DNA of 64,000 nt. Source: Aneurinibacillus sp. Ricciae_BoGa-3. GTDB lineage: Bacteria; Bacillota; Bacilli; Aneurinibacillales; Aneurinibacillaceae. Position 1 is the first letter of the stretch, and each line of letters opens with the position of its first letter. Of this stretch, positions 1-9,549 are shown in pieces. A model generated the notes under the pieces. It was not told where the DNA came from. It did no database searches and worked only from the letters and a program-made list of their open reading frames with translations. Position numbers and translations under genes: made by a program. Location: NCBI RefSeq assembly GCF_028421645.1, contig NZ_CP116888.1, forward strand, positions 496,001-560,000. The letters are read 5' to 3'.

Positions 1-114
1 TTGTACTAACCTAAATAGTGACGAGTAAGCAACTTTTTTGTGATTAGTAAGACAACTTGAGCAATACAATGAAGGGAAAGAATACCATGACACTCTAAAG
101 GAGGAATTAGCGTA

Positions 115-327
115 ATGAACCCGTTGCAAAGAGCCATTAAGAAACAGATTGAAGAAAACTGTAAGAAAGGCGTGTATGGTGAACAATTCAATCCAGAACT
201 TCAAAAAGAAATCAAATTAAAAGCAGAAGAACTCGCCATTTTAACTACTGAAGATGAAGAATTAATGCAAGCCATAGACTTTGCTATTGAAGAATCCATT
301 CGTGTGATGCTCATACGTAAGGAATAG
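115..327 (+). CDS. hypothetical protein, 70 aa
   Basis: The ATG is preceded by a strong AAAGGAGG-type ribosome binding site at about 99-106. The product is short, charged and probably helical (many Lys/Glu), with no signal peptide or membrane segment. It stands alone and is followed at once by a rho-independent terminator. I do not recognise the family. Confidence 0.75.
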   Translation: MNPLQRAIKKQIEENCKKGVYGEQFNPELQKEIKLKAEELAILTTEDEELMQAIDFAIEESIRVMLIRKE

Positions 328-334
328 CGTTGTT

Positions 335-368
335 GCCCCATGTTCAATTTCATTGAAGTGGGGTTTTT
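335..368 (+). terminator. rho-independent terminator
   Basis: GCCCCA / TGGGG outer arms and TTCAA / TTGAA inner arms form a hairpin followed by five T. It closes the 70-aa gene just upstream. Confidence 0.8.
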
Positions 369-385
369 CTATGAGAATTTTTGCA

Positions 386-424
386 AGCAAAATACCCCGC
401 ACTCTTATGTTGAGAGGCAGGGCA
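386..424 (-). terminator. rho-independent terminator (minus strand)
   Basis: On the minus strand CCTGCCTCT and AGAGTGCGGG pair around a short loop and are followed by a T-rich stretch. It lies just after the two tiny membrane-peptide genes. Confidence 0.6.
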
Positions 425-462
425 TCTATGTATGTACGATTATTTTCAAGAGGTATCATCCT

Positions 463-564
463 TTAGAAAAAGAGTTTAACCAAAAAAGCTACAGCAACAC
501 CCGCAACAATATAGAGAACGTCTCCTGGAATATCTTTTACAAAGCCTTTAGTAAATGTGCGCAT
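463..564 (-). CDS. tiny membrane peptide, 33 aa
   Basis: The ATG has a GGAGAAAAGGAA ribosome binding site. A short polar N-terminus (MRTFTKGFVKD) precedes one hydrophobic helix containing VAGVAVA and a Lys near the C-terminus. The same VAGVAVA core and length recur in another tiny gene at 24336-24437. It lies downstream of a second tiny peptide gene (613-726), probably in one transcript. Such peptides may be leaderless bacteriocins, toxins, holin-like or small membrane regulators; the sequence does not decide. Confidence 0.65.
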   Translation of the reverse strand: MRTFTKGFVKDIPGDVLYIVAGVAVAFLVKLFF

Positions 565-612
565 TTCCTTTTCTCCTTCCTTATTTTTTCCCCCCGCATC
601 ACGAGTCTTTCG

Positions 613-726
613 TTAGATATGTCCTGTTACCAGATACTTCAACACCATCGCAACGATAATTCCGCTTCCAACCCAAGTGGCTTCTGCAATCCAATTTTCT
701 TTGATGTCTTTGAAAAAAGCTTTCAT
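613..726 (-). CDS. tiny membrane peptide, 37 aa
   Basis: The start codon is preceded by an AGGAGGAGAAAGAC ribosome binding site. The sequence begins MKAFFKDIKENW and continues into one hydrophobic helix (VGSGIIVAMVLKYLV). It is the first gene after a promoter with the element-wide operator (792-831) and is followed by the 33-aa peptide. The layout (charged 10-15 residue head, one helix, Lys near the end) matches the VAGVAVA peptides. Function unknown. Confidence 0.65.
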   Translation of the reverse strand: MKAFFKDIKENWIAEATWVGSGIIVAMVLKYLVTGHI

Positions 727-791
727 GTCTTTCTCCTCCTATATGTAGTGCATGTTTTCTTTTGGACACGCTATATCTTGCTTCTAAAGTC

Positions 792-831
792 AGCCTATCA
801 TACATATATGTAGTAGTCAAGCATTTTTTAC
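792..831 (-). promoter_or_regulatory. SigmaA promoter overlapped by shared palindromic operator
   Basis: Read on the minus strand: GTAAA-N6-TTGAC, with the right half being the -35 (TTGACT, complement of 815-820). Exactly 17 bp follow, then a -10 like TAGGCT (complement of 792-797). It drives the two tiny membrane-peptide genes. The same architecture occurs at 24517-24556 before the other tiny-peptide gene. Confidence 0.6.
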
Positions 832-949
832 AAAATATTGATAACCCGAGGAAATTTTTAGCAGTATTGTCATCGCTGTTTCGCTTATAAACCATCAAAT
901 TTTTTCTATAATAGTACAAACAAAAAGGATAGGCAACAAACTTTTTGTT

Positions 950-967
950 AAATAAACAGGTTTATTT
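950..967. promoter_or_regulatory. perfect inverted repeat upstream of the GHKL gene
   Basis: AAATAAAC and GTTTATTT flank a 2-bp centre, 24 bp before the ATG at 992. It could be an operator or an mRNA hairpin just before the ribosome binding site. No clear SigmaA promoter was found upstream. Confidence 0.4.
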
Positions 968-991
968 TACTTAAAAAGGAGAGATTTATTT

Positions 992-3900
992 ATGGCACAG
1001 GCAAACAAACAGGTACAAATTGTGGAAAAGGAACAACTTTCTCTTTTTAACAACGCAACAAAAGAGTCATCTGTAAAAGTATTGGTTAGTTCCGTAACAG
1101 GAGATACGAAAGAAAAAATTTCGTATGGGCTTTCTTTGATAACAAGGAAGAAACCATTTGATGGTGAAGAAGAACTGATTTATCCTATTTCGTTAAAGTA
1201 TGGGCATAAAGATTGGAACGTCCTCTCAGCACTTCGGGAGTTATTGTCTAATATGCTGGATACGAAAGCCAAATACGAGACGGAATATGTGGATGGCTAT
1301 GCCGTGATTCGTGACTTCGGAGAAGGGCTTCCCAAAAAAGCGTTTATCTTTGGTGAATCGAGTCGAGATGATTCCCAAATTGGACAATTTGGGGAAGGGT
1401 GCGTAACGTTCCTGCGTTAATCTGATGGGAAACCGTCAATAAAGCGCAGGCAACCTTACTTCTTTAATAAGGTTGAACTCTATACTGGAATTAGCAAGGG
1501 GAAGTTCCTTGCATGAGGATGTAGCGAGCCATTATCCTACCCTAATCCTCCGACATGCGTTGCAGAATGGATTCCGTGATGTGTGAAGCTCGGTGAAGTA
1601 TGCGAAAAGCAATCCTGTGATGGTAGCGAAGTAGTATGGGGGCTATAAAATTACTAAGGTGACGTGAGGAATCTCTGTCGTAAAAACTCGAAACGAATGG
1701 ATAGTCGAATAAGAAGATTATCTGCCTCAGAAATGAGGTTCTAACATGGATATAGTAGTCCTTCGTGCTATGTCTGTATTATGCCAGAAAAGGCATTTTG
1801 GTCTGCACCCGCTCGCATGGGTAAAAGGCTGTTAGACGGGTTAGAGGAGACACCTACGGTAATATGTAAAGCTACGGTATAGGGAACGTTAGAAGCCAGG
1901 AAGAACCGAGAACAATCCATTGTTCGTTTGAGGTCTAAACAGGAGGAAATGACTGTTGAATCTTGGTGACAGCAGGGCGTAGTAGTGTTGAAGCAGGGTA
2001 ATTCCTGTGGAGCGAAGGCCCATAGTCAAGTTGAACTGTTATCTTGTTAACCTGTTAGGGAAGGCGAAGCCATACCTGACGCATACCAATAATCCACCTC
2101 TTTATCAAAGGAGGCGATATTATGGTACAGCAATCTAACTATCTAACACCACAAACAGAGCAACAACTACGAGATTTAATTGATAGCTTCTATGCCAAAA
2201 GCAAAGAACACTTCAATACAGGTAAGAAAATCTCATTTGGTGGACTATTGGAAATCATCTGTTCACCAGTAGTTATCCAAACAGCTATTCACAAGGTTAA
2301 AGCCAATCAAGGTTCTAAAACACCTGGTAGTGACAAGAAGACAATAAGGGACATCTTAGAAAAGCCGTTCCCAGAGGTCATTAATACTTTTCAGAAACAC
2401 TTCCAAAGTTATCGTTCAAAACCCGTTAGACGGGTACACATTGATAAGCCTGGAAAGACAGAAAAGAGACCGCTTGGAATACCTACCATTGAAGATAGGA
2501 TAGTACAAGAATGTGTAAGAATTGTAATTGAGCCAATCTTAGAAGCTCAATTCTATCAACACTCATACGGATTTCGACCACAAAGAGATGCCGAACATGC
2601 CATATCAAGGATTGCTCACATAGCCCATAGCACCAACAACAATTGGGTTATTGAAGGAGACATTAGTAAATTCTTTGATAACGTGAATCACACTGTCCTA
2701 ATTAGAAAGTTATGGGATATGGGCATTCACGACAAAAGGGTTCTAATGATTATCAAACAAATGTTAAAAGCAGGAGTTATGAAAGAAAAGTTGGTAAACG
2801 ACTTAGGAACTCCACAAGGAGGTATCATCTCCCCTCTCTTAGCAAATGTTTATCTAAACTCCTTTGATTGGTTCGTGGCAAACGCCTGGGATAATAAGAA
2901 GACAACACACCACTACAAAAGTAGAGATGCAAAGTTTAATATGCTTAAAAAGCATACAAAACTTATACCAATCTTCCTGATTAGATATGCAGATGATTGG
3001 GTTGCCTTCACAAACTCACGGGAAAATGCAATAAAGTGGAAGAATATCATTGAGAATTACCTTAGAGATAATCTCAAACTTAAACTTTCCAGAGAAAAGA
3101 CGAAGATTACAAACGTCAAGAAACAACCGATTCACTTCTTAGGATTCACCTATAGACGAGTTAAGGGAAATTCAAAAGACGGATGGATAAGCAGTATTAA
3201 ACCAGACGAACAGCGGTTAAAAACAAAAGTTAAGGATATCCTCAAATCAGTTAAAAAGATTAACGGACATCCTACAACCGAAGGAAGAATATACCAACTT
3301 AACTTAGTGAATTCCAAAATAAGAGGTGTAATCAACTACTACTCTATTGCTACAAAAGTAAGCAATATTATGAGGAAATATTCTTGGATTATAAAAACAA
3401 GTGCTATCCATAGAATTATCAACCGAAGAGGCGGGAAATTGGTTAAAGCCAATGAATCCGACAATCTAAGGCATATCCACCAACATTATACAACGAAAGA
3501 ACCAGCATTTGTCTATGAAGGGCGTATAATTGCACTAACGGATTTAGCCTTTTGCGAATGGAGAATGGGGAAAATGAAAAATCAAGACGAAACCCCATAC
3601 TCTGCAAACGGAAGAAAGCTACATCGTGAGCGAACATTAAAGAAACCGTTAAATGCAAGGTGTGATACGATAATGTCAGAAAATCTGGCAAAAATAATAG
3701 CATTCAACAAAGGATTCGTATGGAGTCCTAAATATAACTTTGAATATTTTCTAAACAGAGCTTATGCGTTCAATAGAGACAAAGGGAAATGTAAAATTTG
3801 CAGTGAATATCTCGATGGTTACAATTTGCACACACATCATATTCATCCTAAACTTCCAATGGAACTAATTAATAAGGTGAACAACTTAGCTTCCTTATGT

Positions 3901-6900
3901 AAGGAATGTCATATTAAACTACATGATGGCAATACCCATCTAAGTGAACTAAATAGCAAACAATGGAAAAAAGTACTGGTGTATAGAGAAAAGTTAGCAG
4001 TATAACAGGTAAAGAAAGTTAGCCATGCTTTCGCAACTTGATGGAACGCTGTATGCGGTGAAAGTCGCACGTACAGTGTGAAGCGGGGGAAAAGGGATTC
4101 CAAACGGAAAAGCAAAAGCTTTAGACGTGGAATACCCTTACCTATCGCTATCTTAAAAATGGCATTTATTACCTTACTTCGAAACAATCGGAGTGTATGG
4201 GTAGAAACCGTTGGATTCACCGTAGTCATTGAAAAGGTTGATTCCCAAAAATTTGAGAGTTCGATTATGAAACTACGTTTTCTGCCGAATGACAGAAAAC
4301 CAGAAGACGGTACGGAAATTTTTGTTCAATGTAGCCAAGAAGAATTGGATGAATCGAAAAGGCTTTTTTTATCCTTAACGGAATTGGATAAAGTTGACCA
4401 AAATGTGTACCTACCAGCAGGAGATATTTATATCTTGGGGCTTAAGACGACGAGGCTTCCCAACACCTTGTTCAGCTATAACATTGAGGACAAGCGATTG
4501 ACCAATCGGGACAGAAACATCGTCGAAACTGCCAAATTACAGGAAAACATCGTAAAAATCTTACGTGAAGCGAAAAACCAGAAATTAATTCGGGAATACT
4601 TGGCTTCTTTTAAGACGAATCCTACGGCATATGAATACCAGCTTTCGTTCTTACCTGATAAAAGTAAGATAGAAAATTGGAAGAAGGTATTGAGCAAATT
4701 GTATCCAAAGGCTGTTGTGTCTTCGGATATGAAATCTGATTTATATACAACCGCAATGGGTTATACGGTGTTGCGTAACATCCCTTACAACGTTCTGCAG
4801 GTATTAAAGTATCTTGGACTTCAAGACAGTAGTGTGTATGCCAGGGATTATAAAGGAGAAGCTCTTCTCGATAAAAACAAACTAATCTTTCCAGTTTCCG
4901 AAGATTATGTTGGCAATTGGACAAGAAAGGAAGCCATTCGAGAATTTATTGCAAACTCTCTGGATGCAGGCGATAAGGTTCGCATCACCCATAATGGAAC
5001 CGAAACCAGAATCTCCGATAACGGGACGGGTATCATGAAAAAACATTTCATTTTTGGGGTGTCGCAAAAAGGAGACGGTGCAATTGGACAATTTGGCGAG
5101 GGTATGAAAGTTGCCTTCCTGGTATTAGCTCGTTCAGGTTCACCTGTAAAGATTGAGAGCGTAGGCTATACCTATGAAGCCAAGCTTGAATACAATGAAG
5201 AGTTTGGTGTCAAATTGTTGGTCATTTACTTTGAGAAAAACAAACGTTCCAAAGGTACTTCTATTGTATTTAAATCGACTCAAGAAGAACTGGAAGAGGC
5301 AAAAGGAATGTTTGCTCAATTTCAAGGTTCTAGACGGAAGAGCATTCAATTGCCTGAAATGGAAGTTTTCCTGGATAAACCAGGTGTTGTGTATTCCAAT
5401 GGACTGGAAACCGCTAAAATTGAAGCGATTTTTAGTTACAACGTAAAAGACAAAGGCATCGTGATTACACGGGATAGAAATGCGGTGGATACGTATAAAC
5501 TTAATGCTTTGATTGAACAATTCCTAGCCAAAACAAGCGATGAATCTGTAATTGAAACGTTTTTAACAAAGTGGCAGGAAAAAACGGGTTTTGCGGAGTA
5601 CCAAGCACAATTTTATCCAACCAACGATGCTGTTTGGAAGAAAATCGTGAAGAAAGTATTTCCGAAAGCGTGTTTTGCCGTGGATGGTTGGGATAATGAA
5701 GATTTCATTGCCAAGCAAGCTGGTTACACTTTGTTGCGAAATGTTCCGTATTCCGTTCAAAAAGTACTAGAGAGAAATGGTATTGAACGGGCAGATAAAA
5801 TCGCAAGGAAATACAAAGATAAAGGAATCCTTTTAGGAGACCGATTGGTTTATCCGATTACCAAGGAGTACGGAAATCAATGGACAGTAATTGATGCCAT
5901 TAAGGAGTTGATTGCCAATTCATTAGATACGCATACTCGTTGCAGTATCAGCTATAAAGATGGGGTTATCAGCATCAGTGACAAAGGAGATGGACTTTCT
6001 CGACAAAACCTCTTGTTCGGTAATTCAACCAAGACCGACGACCAAATTGGAATGTTTGGTGAGGGGTTGAAGATGGCATCTCTTATACTTGCCCGAAATA
6101 ATCGTTCATTTAAAGTGGTAACGAAAGGATTCGAATACACCGCTACGATTGAACGAGATACGCAATATCATGCGGATGTACTGGTAATTCACTTATCTAA
6201 AAGCAAGAAACGAGTGGGTACGGATATTACTTTTATAGGAGCCGAAAAGGAACTAAATCAAGCTAAAAACTTCTTTTTGGAGTTCAACAAAAACTTTAAG
6301 GACATGTCAGGAGGTATCTACACACCAGGTGGGAACCTATTCGTGAATGGCGTGTTTGTTCAACACATCGATAGTCTATTTAGCTACAATCTTCTTTCGG
6401 CAAAAGAACTCATGTCACGAGACAGAAAATCGGTGAACATTGAGAAAGCCAAAAGTATGATGGCAACGATGTTGTCGATGACCCAAAACAAGAAAGTCAT
6501 CGAAACGTTTATCACGGATAGACAATTTGAAAAGATGGAACACCAGTTGTCGCTCTATCTCACTGCTCCATCCAAAGCCACATGGAAACAAGTGGTGGAC
6601 AAAGTTTATCCGAAATCTTGTTTTGCTACAGGTACGGATTACGACGGGGTAGCGAGAGATAAAGGATACGAACTTATTCTGAGCCTGTCTCAAACGTTAG
6701 TCAGCGTCTTATCTTCGCTTGGTATTCAATCGGCGGATAAAGTGGTGACATTAAAGGGAGACGAAAATGCGATTAAAAAGAGATTCGACCCCAAAAAACT
6801 TTCAGTAAAAGGAAAGAAAAGATGGGAAAAAGCCAAAGAGTTGTTTTCCAAACTCTATGGGGTGCGGCTTTCGAATCGAATTGAATTGGTTGCGGAATTT

Positions 6901-7143
6901 AAATCAGACGTTGTCACGGACTCTACGTGGGGATTATACAATTGGACAACCGATTTGGTCTATGTATTGGCTGAATTGGTAGACGATGTTGAAGCCCACC
7001 CGTTCGATGAATTAATGGGGGTATTGATTCACGAGCAGGTACACCGTCAATCTGGTGCTTATGACCGCACAAGAGAATTTGAATTTGCACTAAGCATGGA
7101 GCTAGGAAGAATAGCGGGTCTATTCTTCAAGTTCGCAAAATAA
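992..7143 (+). CDS. triple GHKL ATPase / HExxH protein, interrupted by a group II intron
   Basis: Exons 992-1398 and 4152-7143 join in frame (3399 nt, 1132 aa). Three tandem GHKL (Hsp90/gyrase/histidine-kinase type) ATP-binding modules are visible. Each has an N box (ELLSNMLD near residue 83, EFIANSLD near 400, ELIANSLD near 720), a G1 box (DFGEG, DNGTG, DKGDG) and a G2 lid (GQFGEG, GQFGEG, GMFGEG). Each module is followed by a similar beta-rich and helical segment including an RDR motif. The C-terminus has HEQVH at about 1096-1100, a zincin-type HExxH. The ATG has an AAAGGAG site. GHKL folds occur in phage rIIA-like proteins and MORC/Hsp90 relatives, but I know of no named family with three modules plus HExxH. 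ATP binding is well supported; peptidase activity is inference. Confidence 0.8.
1399..4151 (+). mobile_element. group II intron
   Basis: The 5' boundary is GTGCG at 1399 and the 3' end is AT at 4151; removing the interval restores the host frame exactly. Domain V is clear at about 4046-4079 (ACGCTGTATGCGGTGAAAG... type, with the GAAA loop). The open frame in domain IV encodes an RT-HNH protein (2122-4005). The 700 nt before it contain no gene and hold ribozyme domains I-III. It is inserted in the codon for the last Gly of the first GQFGEG ATP-lid motif of the GHKL gene. Confidence 0.9.
2122..4005 (+). CDS. ltrA: group II intron reverse transcriptase/maturase with HNH endonuclease
   Basis: 627 aa. 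Reverse transcriptase fingers and palm contain the catalytic YADD (in IRYADDW) and an upstream TPQGG motif. A thumb/maturase (domain X) region and a C-terminal HNH endonuclease follow: a Cys pair (CKIC), HTHHIHP and a second Cys pair (CKEC). It splices the intron RNA as maturase and copies it into DNA after target cleavage. The ATG follows a GGAGG site. No frameshift or missing catalytic residue is seen, so mobility is plausible. Confidence 0.95.
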   Translation: MVQQSNYLTPQTEQQLRDLIDSFYAKSKEHFNTGKKISFGGLLEIICSPVVIQTAIHKVKANQGSKTPGSDKKTIRDILEKPFPEVINTFQKHFQSYRSKPVRRVHIDKPGKTEKRPLGIPTIEDRIVQECVRIVIEPILEAQFYQHSYGFRPQRDAEHAISRIAHIAHSTNNNWVIEGDISKFFDNVNHTVLIRKLWDMGIHDKRVLMIIKQMLKAGVMKEKLVNDLGTPQGGIISPLLANVYLNSFDWFVANAWDNKKTTHHYKSRDAKFNMLKKHTKLIPIFLIRYADDWVAFTNSRENAIKWKNIIENYLRDNLKLKLSREKTKITNVKKQPIHFLGFTYRRVKGNSKDGWISSIKPDEQRLKTKVKDILKSVKKINGHPTTEGRIYQLNLVNSKIRGVINYYSIATKVSNIMRKYSWIIKTSAIHRIINRRGGKLVKANESDNLRHIHQHYTTKEPAFVYEGRIIALTDLAFCEWRMGKMKNQDETPYSANGRKLHRERTLKKPLNARCDTIMSENLAKIIAFNKGFVWSPKYNFEYFLNRAYAFNRDKGKCKICSEYLDGYNLHTHHIHPKLPMELINKVNNLASLCKECHIKLHDGNTHLSELNSKQWKKVLVYREKLAV

Positions 7144-7206
7144 CAAACTGTAAGGGAAGGGGATTATCCTCTTCCTTTTTTATTTATAAACATCTATATT
7201 ATAATA

Positions 7207-7235
7207 TTGACTAAAGTCAAAACAATAGTTATAAT
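7207..7235 (+). promoter_or_regulatory. SigmaA promoter of the lipoprotein gene
   Basis: TTGACT, 17 bp, TATAAT. The -35 starts an inverted repeat (TTGAC-TAAA-GTCAA), a different arrangement from the GTAAA-N6-TTTAC operator. Confidence 0.7.
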
Positions 7236-7310
7236 GACAGAAGTAGATACATAGGAAAGCTAATGGGCTTTCTTCTCATATATACACTAATTAATAGGAG
7301 TGATTTATTC

Positions 7311-8309
7311 ATGAAAAATAAGCCTTTGCTCTTAACCCTAGCAGTTACGGCAATGGTATCGGTAGCGGGTTGTAGCACGGCTAAAACGACTACCGCTCAA
7401 CCCGCCTTTACTGCACAAGAAGAAGCGACCTATATGAAAACATTTGGGACAGAGGTATTGAAGCCATCTGCACCATCTGTGATTGAAAAAGAATTACAAA
7501 AGAACATCACACGGTTGAACAAACAGGATGCATCCAACGCTGTGGATGGACTTCTCTATGTTATCCACCAGCAAACACCTAATTTAAACAACAAAATTCA
7601 GGGGCTTCAAACGGTATTGACTCAATACGATAAACAGGGTGTTAATTTAAATGACCCCAAAGCTGTAAACACGATTCAAGATGCCACACTAAAAGCATTC
7701 CTCAGTGAAGTGCATGCTAATCGTTTCATTATCTCCCCGACAGGCAATCAATACCTGGCAAGACCTGATGTGAAGTGGGTCTTAGATAACTACGGTAAAT
7801 ATATGAATGATGATTTGAAGGCAATGGCAATGTTTAGCCTGGAAGAAAACCAAAAACCATTCTTCAATAAAGATGCCAATTCCTTTGATATGAACCTGGT
7901 CGCCCAACGTATCATTGAAATAGAAGGCAATATGAAGAAGTTCCCAAAATCTTTCTACCAGCAAGCCATGCAAAACAGCAAGAACTATTACTACCAAGTT
8001 TACTTTGGTACAAACAATAGCTTCTTGGTAGATAAAAATAATAAGGTACTTCCGCAAATCATTCAAAATTATCACGATACGGTGGCTAAATACCCTGATA
8101 GTCAGTTAGCCAAGGATTTGAAAGCCTACTTTACGAAACTTAGTGCCACAGGCAACAAAGTAACACCTGATGTCAATGTGTGGCTGTTGGATTTAACGAA
8201 AACACAAACACTTGACGAATCTAGTCTGAATACCGCAAACAACAAAAAAATCGCCAACCAACAACTGAACAATTCCATTCAGCAGGCAATTAAAGCCAAC
8301 CAAAAATAA
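7311..8309 (+). CDS. lipoprotein, 332 aa
   Basis: I chose the ATG at 7311 because it has a TAGGAGTGA site and starts a signal peptide: MKNKPLLL, a hydrophobic core and a lipobox VAGC. The mature protein should be anchored by its N-terminal Cys to the outer face of the membrane. The rest is mostly helical and Asn/Gln/Lys rich. I recognise no enzymatic motif. The gene has its own promoter and terminator. Confidence 0.8.
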   Translation: MKNKPLLLTLAVTAMVSVAGCSTAKTTTAQPAFTAQEEATYMKTFGTEVLKPSAPSVIEKELQKNITRLNKQDASNAVDGLLYVIHQQTPNLNNKIQGLQTVLTQYDKQGVNLNDPKAVNTIQDATLKAFLSEVHANRFIISPTGNQYLARPDVKWVLDNYGKYMNDDLKAMAMFSLEENQKPFFNKDANSFDMNLVAQRIIEIEGNMKKFPKSFYQQAMQNSKNYYYQVYFGTNNSFLVDKNNKVLPQIIQNYHDTVAKYPDSQLAKDLKAYFTKLSATGNKVTPDVNVWLLDLTKTQTLDESSLNTANNKKIANQQLNNSIQQAIKANQK

Positions 8310-8319
8310 GGCATGACCA

Positions 8320-8358
8320 GAAGAGGCTCTCATACTTTGTATGCAGGGTTTCTTTTTT
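8320..8358 (+). terminator. rho-independent terminator
   Basis: GAGGCTCTCATAC pairs imperfectly with GTATGCAGGGTTTC and is followed by a run of T, just after the lipoprotein stop. Confidence 0.65.
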
Positions 8359-8449
8359 GTCTTATATATCTGTTCCTTCTTGAATACGATATAGAAGTTT
8401 ATATACAACAGTCGTTCTTTTGAACACAATTAGGAAGGGGTTTTTTGTT

Positions 8450-8686
8450 ATGGTGCAAACACAATTTGAATTAGGTAAACAACTGTATCACGATTGGAGA
8501 ATAGCTGAAACGGATAACATCCATCAAAAAATAAGAGAGTTAGGTAAGGAAAATATCCTATTCGAAGAAATTAAATTAGGATTCATCTCAGAAAGGTGCA
8601 ATTTTTTATTTAAAAAAACGGATGAGGAAGATGTTGAATGTTTCTATGGTGCAATGGATGAAGTGGGAACCCAATATTGGGCGTGA
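8450..8686 (+). CDS. hypothetical protein, 78 aa
   Basis: The start at 8450 follows a GGAAGGGG site. The product is a small soluble acidic protein with no recognised domain. It precedes the 177-aa gene at 8761. Confidence 0.6.
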   Translation: MVQTQFELGKQLYHDWRIAETDNIHQKIRELGKENILFEEIKLGFISERCNFLFKKTDEEDVECFYGAMDEVGTQYWA

Positions 8687-8760
8687 ACCAAATGGGCGTT
8701 CGGTAATGAGCATAACCATTTAGTTAGCTCTCAAGTTGATAGTGAAAAAGGGGAGAAACA

Positions 8761-9294
8761 ATGAGTAGAAGTCATGCTTTCTACATGGATTTTGAGGTTA
8801 AGGAATTTTCAAGCAGGTTATTGGATTTGGTTCAAACCATTGTGGATAAGAATCGTGAGTTGGTTTCGGAATACAAGATAGACAGGGAACATGTCCTGGT
8901 AGCCTTTCCTACTACTCGACCCGCCCATTTTCACATCACAACAAGAAAAGAGGATGCCATATTCACGATTTTAGATAAGGCTCTTTTTTCATTTTCTAAC
9001 TATTATCCAGGCAGACATAATCTTCTGTTGTGTCAGTTAGCCTTAGTGGTGAAATATCAGTTAAAGGAGAAGTTTTGTATCACCTCAGATGACTGGAGCA
9101 ATGGATTCGTTGGAGGTGATTGGAGACAAGCACAGGAAATCGTCAATCAGATGGGTTTGGATATCAAAATGATAGAAGAAGAGGATGAAATTGCTTGTTA
9201 TATCGATAATCAGAAGGTCGAAAACGAATTTGACAAGGATAAGTCGATTTTTAATCAGCTATTTAGAATCACGCCTATTTCAAGTGAAGATTAA
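8761..9294 (+). CDS. hypothetical protein, 177 aa
   Basis: The ATG follows a GGGGAGAAAC site. The protein is soluble and acidic with no signal or membrane segment. Its stop is 17 nt from the left end of the IscB element, so its downstream context was probably altered by that insertion. Family not recognised. Confidence 0.7.
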   Translation: MSRSHAFYMDFEVKEFSSRLLDLVQTIVDKNRELVSEYKIDREHVLVAFPTTRPAHFHITTRKEDAIFTILDKALFSFSNYYPGRHNLLLCQLALVVKYQLKEKFCITSDDWSNGFVGGDWRQAQEIVNQMGLDIKMIEEEDEIACYIDNQKVENEFDKDKSIFNQLFRITPISSED

Positions 9295-9310
9295 TTCCTG
9301 AATTGGTCAT

Positions 9311-9549
9311 AAACCACACGCTTAAAAGCGTGGGCTTGTAAAAGCCTTATTATGACCAGACCAAGCGGTGCAAATCCGCTACGTTGATGGGGTCATGACA
9401 CCAACGGATGCTTCTACAGTCCGTTGCTTCTGTCGTTTATCGTTAAAAGACTTGGGTGGTACGAGTCGGTGCGGTAAGCTGAACAAGCTCTTTCAACATG
9501 GTCGAGTAGAATGTTACCGCCTTCGGGCGAGGAAAGGAGTAATCCTATT
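9311..9549 (+). ncRNA. omegaRNA (HEARO-type) of IscB
   Basis: A structured, GC-richer, non-coding stretch directly precedes iscB. It includes the left-end hairpin, several further stems and a final CCGCCTTCGGGCGA hairpin close to the start codon. In known IscB systems this RNA is the scaffold, and the guide is the sequence just upstream, here the DNA ending near 9310. Assignment rests on position and general form. Confidence 0.75.

Noticed and set aside
340..813. 157-codon plus-strand frame
   Set aside because: It overlaps two tiny minus-strand genes that have proper ribosome sites, terminator and promoter; its composition is not protein-like.
4078..4151. ATG at 4078 as start of the large GHKL protein
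   Set aside because: The first 25 codons are the 3' end of the group II intron (domains V-VI); splicing from 1398 to 4152 restores the conserved lid sequence.
9511..9549. Upstream ATG as iscB start
   Set aside because: It lies inside the omegaRNA and lacks a ribosome site; the ATG at 9550 matches the family N-terminus and has GAAAGGAGT before it.
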